This document shows, one piece after another, positions 62,428 to 64,000 of a stretch of DNA of 64,000 nucleotides. The stretch spans positions 5,675,001 to 5,739,000 of the forward strand of contig NZ_OZ035533.1 of assembly GCF_964033635.1 (NCBI RefSeq), read 5' to 3'. The notes beneath the pieces were generated by a model that was given only the letters and a program-made list of their open reading frames with translations, was not told the DNA's origin and made no database searches. The translations under genes were made by a program, and so were the position numbers. Each line of letters starts with the position of its first letter. Position 1 is the stretch's first letter. The DNA is from Chitinophaga sp. MM2321 (GTDB lineage Bacteria; Bacteroidota; Bacteroidia; Chitinophagales; Chitinophagaceae).

Positions 62428-62503
62428 TTCTTATTTTTTGTTTTTACCTGTACTATACTAAGACATTCCGGTTTAAAGGAATAGTGTTTTTTAAAACGGA
62501 AGG

Positions 62504-62535
62504 CAAAGGTAGCAGAAAATTTTTAAAAAGTAAAA
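62504..62535 (-). promoter_or_regulatory. Promoter of rpmH
   Basis: TACCTTTG on the minus strand (62504-62511), a strong form of the Bacteroidota -7 box, with a T-rich -33 region about 20 nt further upstream, 77 nt before the rpmH ATG. Confidence 0.58.
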
Positions 62536-62557
62536 TTAAATCCAAAATCTCAAATGT

Positions 62558-62593
62558 AAAAGTGGAATGCAGCTGACGCCACATTCCACTTTT
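62558..62593 (-). terminator. Terminator of the first OmpH-like gene
   Basis: 12-bp perfect stem AAAAGTGGAATG/CATTCCACTTTT with 12-nt loop; T4 on the minus strand and T5 on the plus strand. It lies 18 bp past the OmpH stop and separates it from rpmH. Confidence 0.78.
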
Positions 62594-62610
62594 TATATTA
62601 AAGACGTTTA

Positions 62611-63120
62611 TTATTTAATACCCAGTTTAGCTTTTACAGCCGGCAGCAGATCGTCGCCTGAAGGAGATACCAGTAACAGACCGCCAGAGCTGTCAATTAC
62701 ATAACCATAACCTTTTTCTTTCGCTACATCTTCGATAGCTTTACGTGCTTTATCGTAGATAGGTTTCAGCAAATCCTGTTGTTTCTGCTGTACTTTTTGT
62801 TCAGCCTGTTCGCGGTAATCCTGGATACGCTTCTGAGAATCCTGGATTTCACGACCTTTGATTTCCTTCATATTTTCGGTCATGCTGGCCGCCTTTTCGT
62901 CAAATTCCTTCATCTTTTTTGTATATTCATCCACCAGGGCTTTACCATCAGCTTCCAGGCCCTGAGCGAATGTTTGCAGATCAGTTTCAGCCTTCTTAGC
63001 TTCCGGCATGCTTCCTACAAGCGCCTGAGCATTGATATGCGCCACCTTAGATTGTGCCATTGCATTCACGCTGAACAAACCGGTAACTGCCACAAAAGCA
63101 ATAATTACGTACTTCTTCAT
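62611..63120 (-). CDS. OmpH/Skp-family periplasmic chaperone
   Basis: 169 aa. Signal peptide MKKYVIIAFVAVTGLFSVNAMAQ, then SKVAHINAQALVGSMPEAKKAETDL and a long charged coiled coil (about 45-135), ending with the small beta region YGYVIDSSGGLLLVSPSGDDLL. Skp-like trimers hold unfolded outer membrane proteins on the way to BamA. It is a tandem paralogue of the next gene and lies 57 bp after it, downstream of bamA. Confidence 0.92.
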   Translation of the reverse strand: MKKYVIIAFVAVTGLFSVNAMAQSKVAHINAQALVGSMPEAKKAETDLQTFAQGLEADGKALVDEYTKKMKEFDEKAASMTENMKEIKGREIQDSQKRIQDYREQAEQKVQQKQQDLLKPIYDKARKAIEDVAKEKGYGYVIDSSGGLLLVSPSGDDLLPAVKAKLGIK

Positions 63121-63177
63121 GATGTTGTCTGTGTTTAAAAAAATTTAAATACTTATAGTTAAAAAATAGGTGCACGT

Positions 63178-63693
63178 TTATTTCTTCACGCCCAGCGACT
63201 TCAGAATTTCTTCACTCTTATCCAGTTTCGGATCAGAGAAGATAACCGTTGCACCACCGGCCTTGTCCAGTACAAAGTCATACATCCTGCTGGCAGACAG
63301 CTTTTGTACGGCATTGTAAATCTTGTCCTGTATGGGCTTTACCAGCTCCTCTCTTTTTTTGAAAAGATCCCCTTCGTAACCAAAGCGTTTCTTTTGCAGG
63401 TCTTTTGCATCCTTTTCCCTCGCTACTATTTCATCTTCCCTTTTACGTTTCAGCTCTTCTGTAAGCATTACCTGCTCCGCCTGATAGGACTTGTACATTT
63501 TGTCCACTTCCTGGAATTTCGCATCAATTTCTTTCTGCCATTGCTCCGCAACCGCATCCAGCTTTTTCTGCGAATCCTTGTATTCAGGAATGCTCTCCAA
63601 AATATATTTTGTATCTATCACACAATAGCGTTGTGCACTTGTTGCACCTGCCATAGCCAATACAATAGCTGCTGTAATAAATAATCTTTTCAT
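63178..63693 (-). CDS. OmpH/Skp-family periplasmic chaperone
   Basis: 171 aa from ATG 63693, which gives a proper signal peptide (MKRLFITAAIVLAMAGATSAQ); an in-frame codon further upstream would add 36 residues with no signal character. The mature part RYCVIDTKYILESIPEYKDSQ, the coiled coil to about 130 and the end MYDFVLDKAGGATVIFSDP match OmpH. It lies between bamA and a second OmpH gene, the usual Bacteroidota arrangement for outer membrane protein assembly. Confidence 0.92.
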   Translation of the reverse strand: MKRLFITAAIVLAMAGATSAQRYCVIDTKYILESIPEYKDSQKKLDAVAEQWQKEIDAKFQEVDKMYKSYQAEQVMLTEELKRKREDEIVAREKDAKDLQKKRFGYEGDLFKKREELVKPIQDKIYNAVQKLSASRMYDFVLDKAGGATVIFSDPKLDKSEEILKSLGVKK

Positions 63694-63757
63694 GCTACTA
63701 TAGATTTTTGCAACCACCGGAACCCGGTTAATCTTGCAATATATAAATATTTCACAA

Positions 63758-64000
63758 TTATTCAGGTTCGAAGCCCAGCATAAATGTAAACTTAGCTGCA
63801 TCTTTTAAACCACCACCAGGTTTCAGACGGTCAAATCCTATACCATAATCAAATCCAAGCAATCCAAACATAGGCAGATAGAAGCGCATACCTATACCAG
63901 CAGAGCGACGCAGCCTGAAAGGATTGAAGTCCTGGATGTCACGATAACCGTTCGCTGCTTCCAGAAATGCCAGCCCAAAGATCGTAGAACTTGGATTCAG
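63758..64000 (-). CDS. bamA: Outer membrane protein assembly factor BamA, C-terminal end (runs off the window)
   Basis: The last 80 residues, ending in a TAA at 63758, are visible: LAFLEAANGYRDIQDFNPFR, then SAGIGMRFYLPMFGLLGFDYG and the terminal beta strand AKFTFMLGFEPE. This is the end of an Omp85 barrel; the two following ompH genes support BamA rather than a TamA or TPS transporter. The POTRA domains lie outside the window. Confidence 0.85.
   Translation of the reverse strand: MNPSSTIFGLAFLEAANGYRDIQDFNPFRLRRSAGIGMRFYLPMFGLLGFDYGIGFDRLKPGGGLKDAAKFTFMLGFEPE

Overview
The window is chromosomal DNA of a Bacteroidota bacterium, most likely a member of the Chitinophagaceae (Chitinophaga-like). 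This rests on a SusC/SusD pair with an ECF sigma factor and FecR-type anti-sigma factor, TANNTTTG-type -7 promoter boxes, an almost complete lack of Shine-Dalgarno sites, and Bacteroidota-type families such as a RemB/Wzi-like barrel, a BamA-OmpH-OmpH cluster and an NrtR-type Nudix regulator. The genus is an inference; no rRNA gene is present. No tRNA, CRISPR array or classical IS transposase was seen.

Layout. 0-4.7 kb: end of a hydroxyacyl-CoA dehydrogenase, RidA, a Uup-like ABC-F ATPase and a Wzi/RemB-like outer membrane protein. 4.9-27.1 kb: one long leftward surface-polysaccharide locus. It starts with export and chain length (Wza-like, Wzz-like). Four nucleotide-sugar genes of the di-N-acetylated uronic acid type follow (dehydrogenase, aminotransferase, acetyltransferase, 3-oxidoreductase). 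An AT-rich variable cassette comes next, with five glycosyltransferases, a Wzx flippase, an EpsG/Wzy-type polymerase, a beta-helix protein and an SDR, and the locus ends with gmd-fcl for GDP-L-fucose. A decayed WecB/WbpI-type 2-epimerase lies in a 1.9-kb gene-free gap inside the cassette. 27.6-31.8 kb: an ECF sigma factor, a NagX/HGSNAT-like acyltransferase, a sterol-desaturase family enzyme and an AAA ATPase.

31.8-33.8 kb is a nearly gene-free stretch around a DinB-like gene. It holds two promoter / tiny ORF / hairpin / tiny ORF / terminator modules, which could be short-peptide or small-RNA units. 33.8-42.6 kb: a radical SAM protein, a membrane MutS-family ATPase, a Tat-exported GH125 mannosidase and an IcmF-type fused acyl-CoA mutase. 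The mutase carries an in-frame DUF559 nuclease-like domain bracketed by inverted GC-rich palindromes. The same palindromes, also as an inverted pair, form a 232-bp non-coding unit at 34.98-35.21 kb. I regard this as the most novel structure in the window: a candidate mobile element with an in-gene nuclease copy and a short non-coding relative.

43-50 kb: NrtR-like regulator, ligA, tadA, a band-7 protein, a PAS-LuxR regulator and superoxide dismutase. 50.1-59.6 kb: a leftward nutrient-uptake locus (ECF sigma, FecR, SusC, SusD, secreted endonuclease/exonuclease/phosphatase-fold enzyme, Tat-exported Gfo/Idh/MocA oxidoreductase). 59.8-64 kb: S41 protease, yidD-rnpA-rpmH, two OmpH/Skp proteins and the end of bamA. 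The rnpA frame has no AUG/GUG/UUG start at its expected N terminus and seems to begin at ATT behind an AGGAG site.
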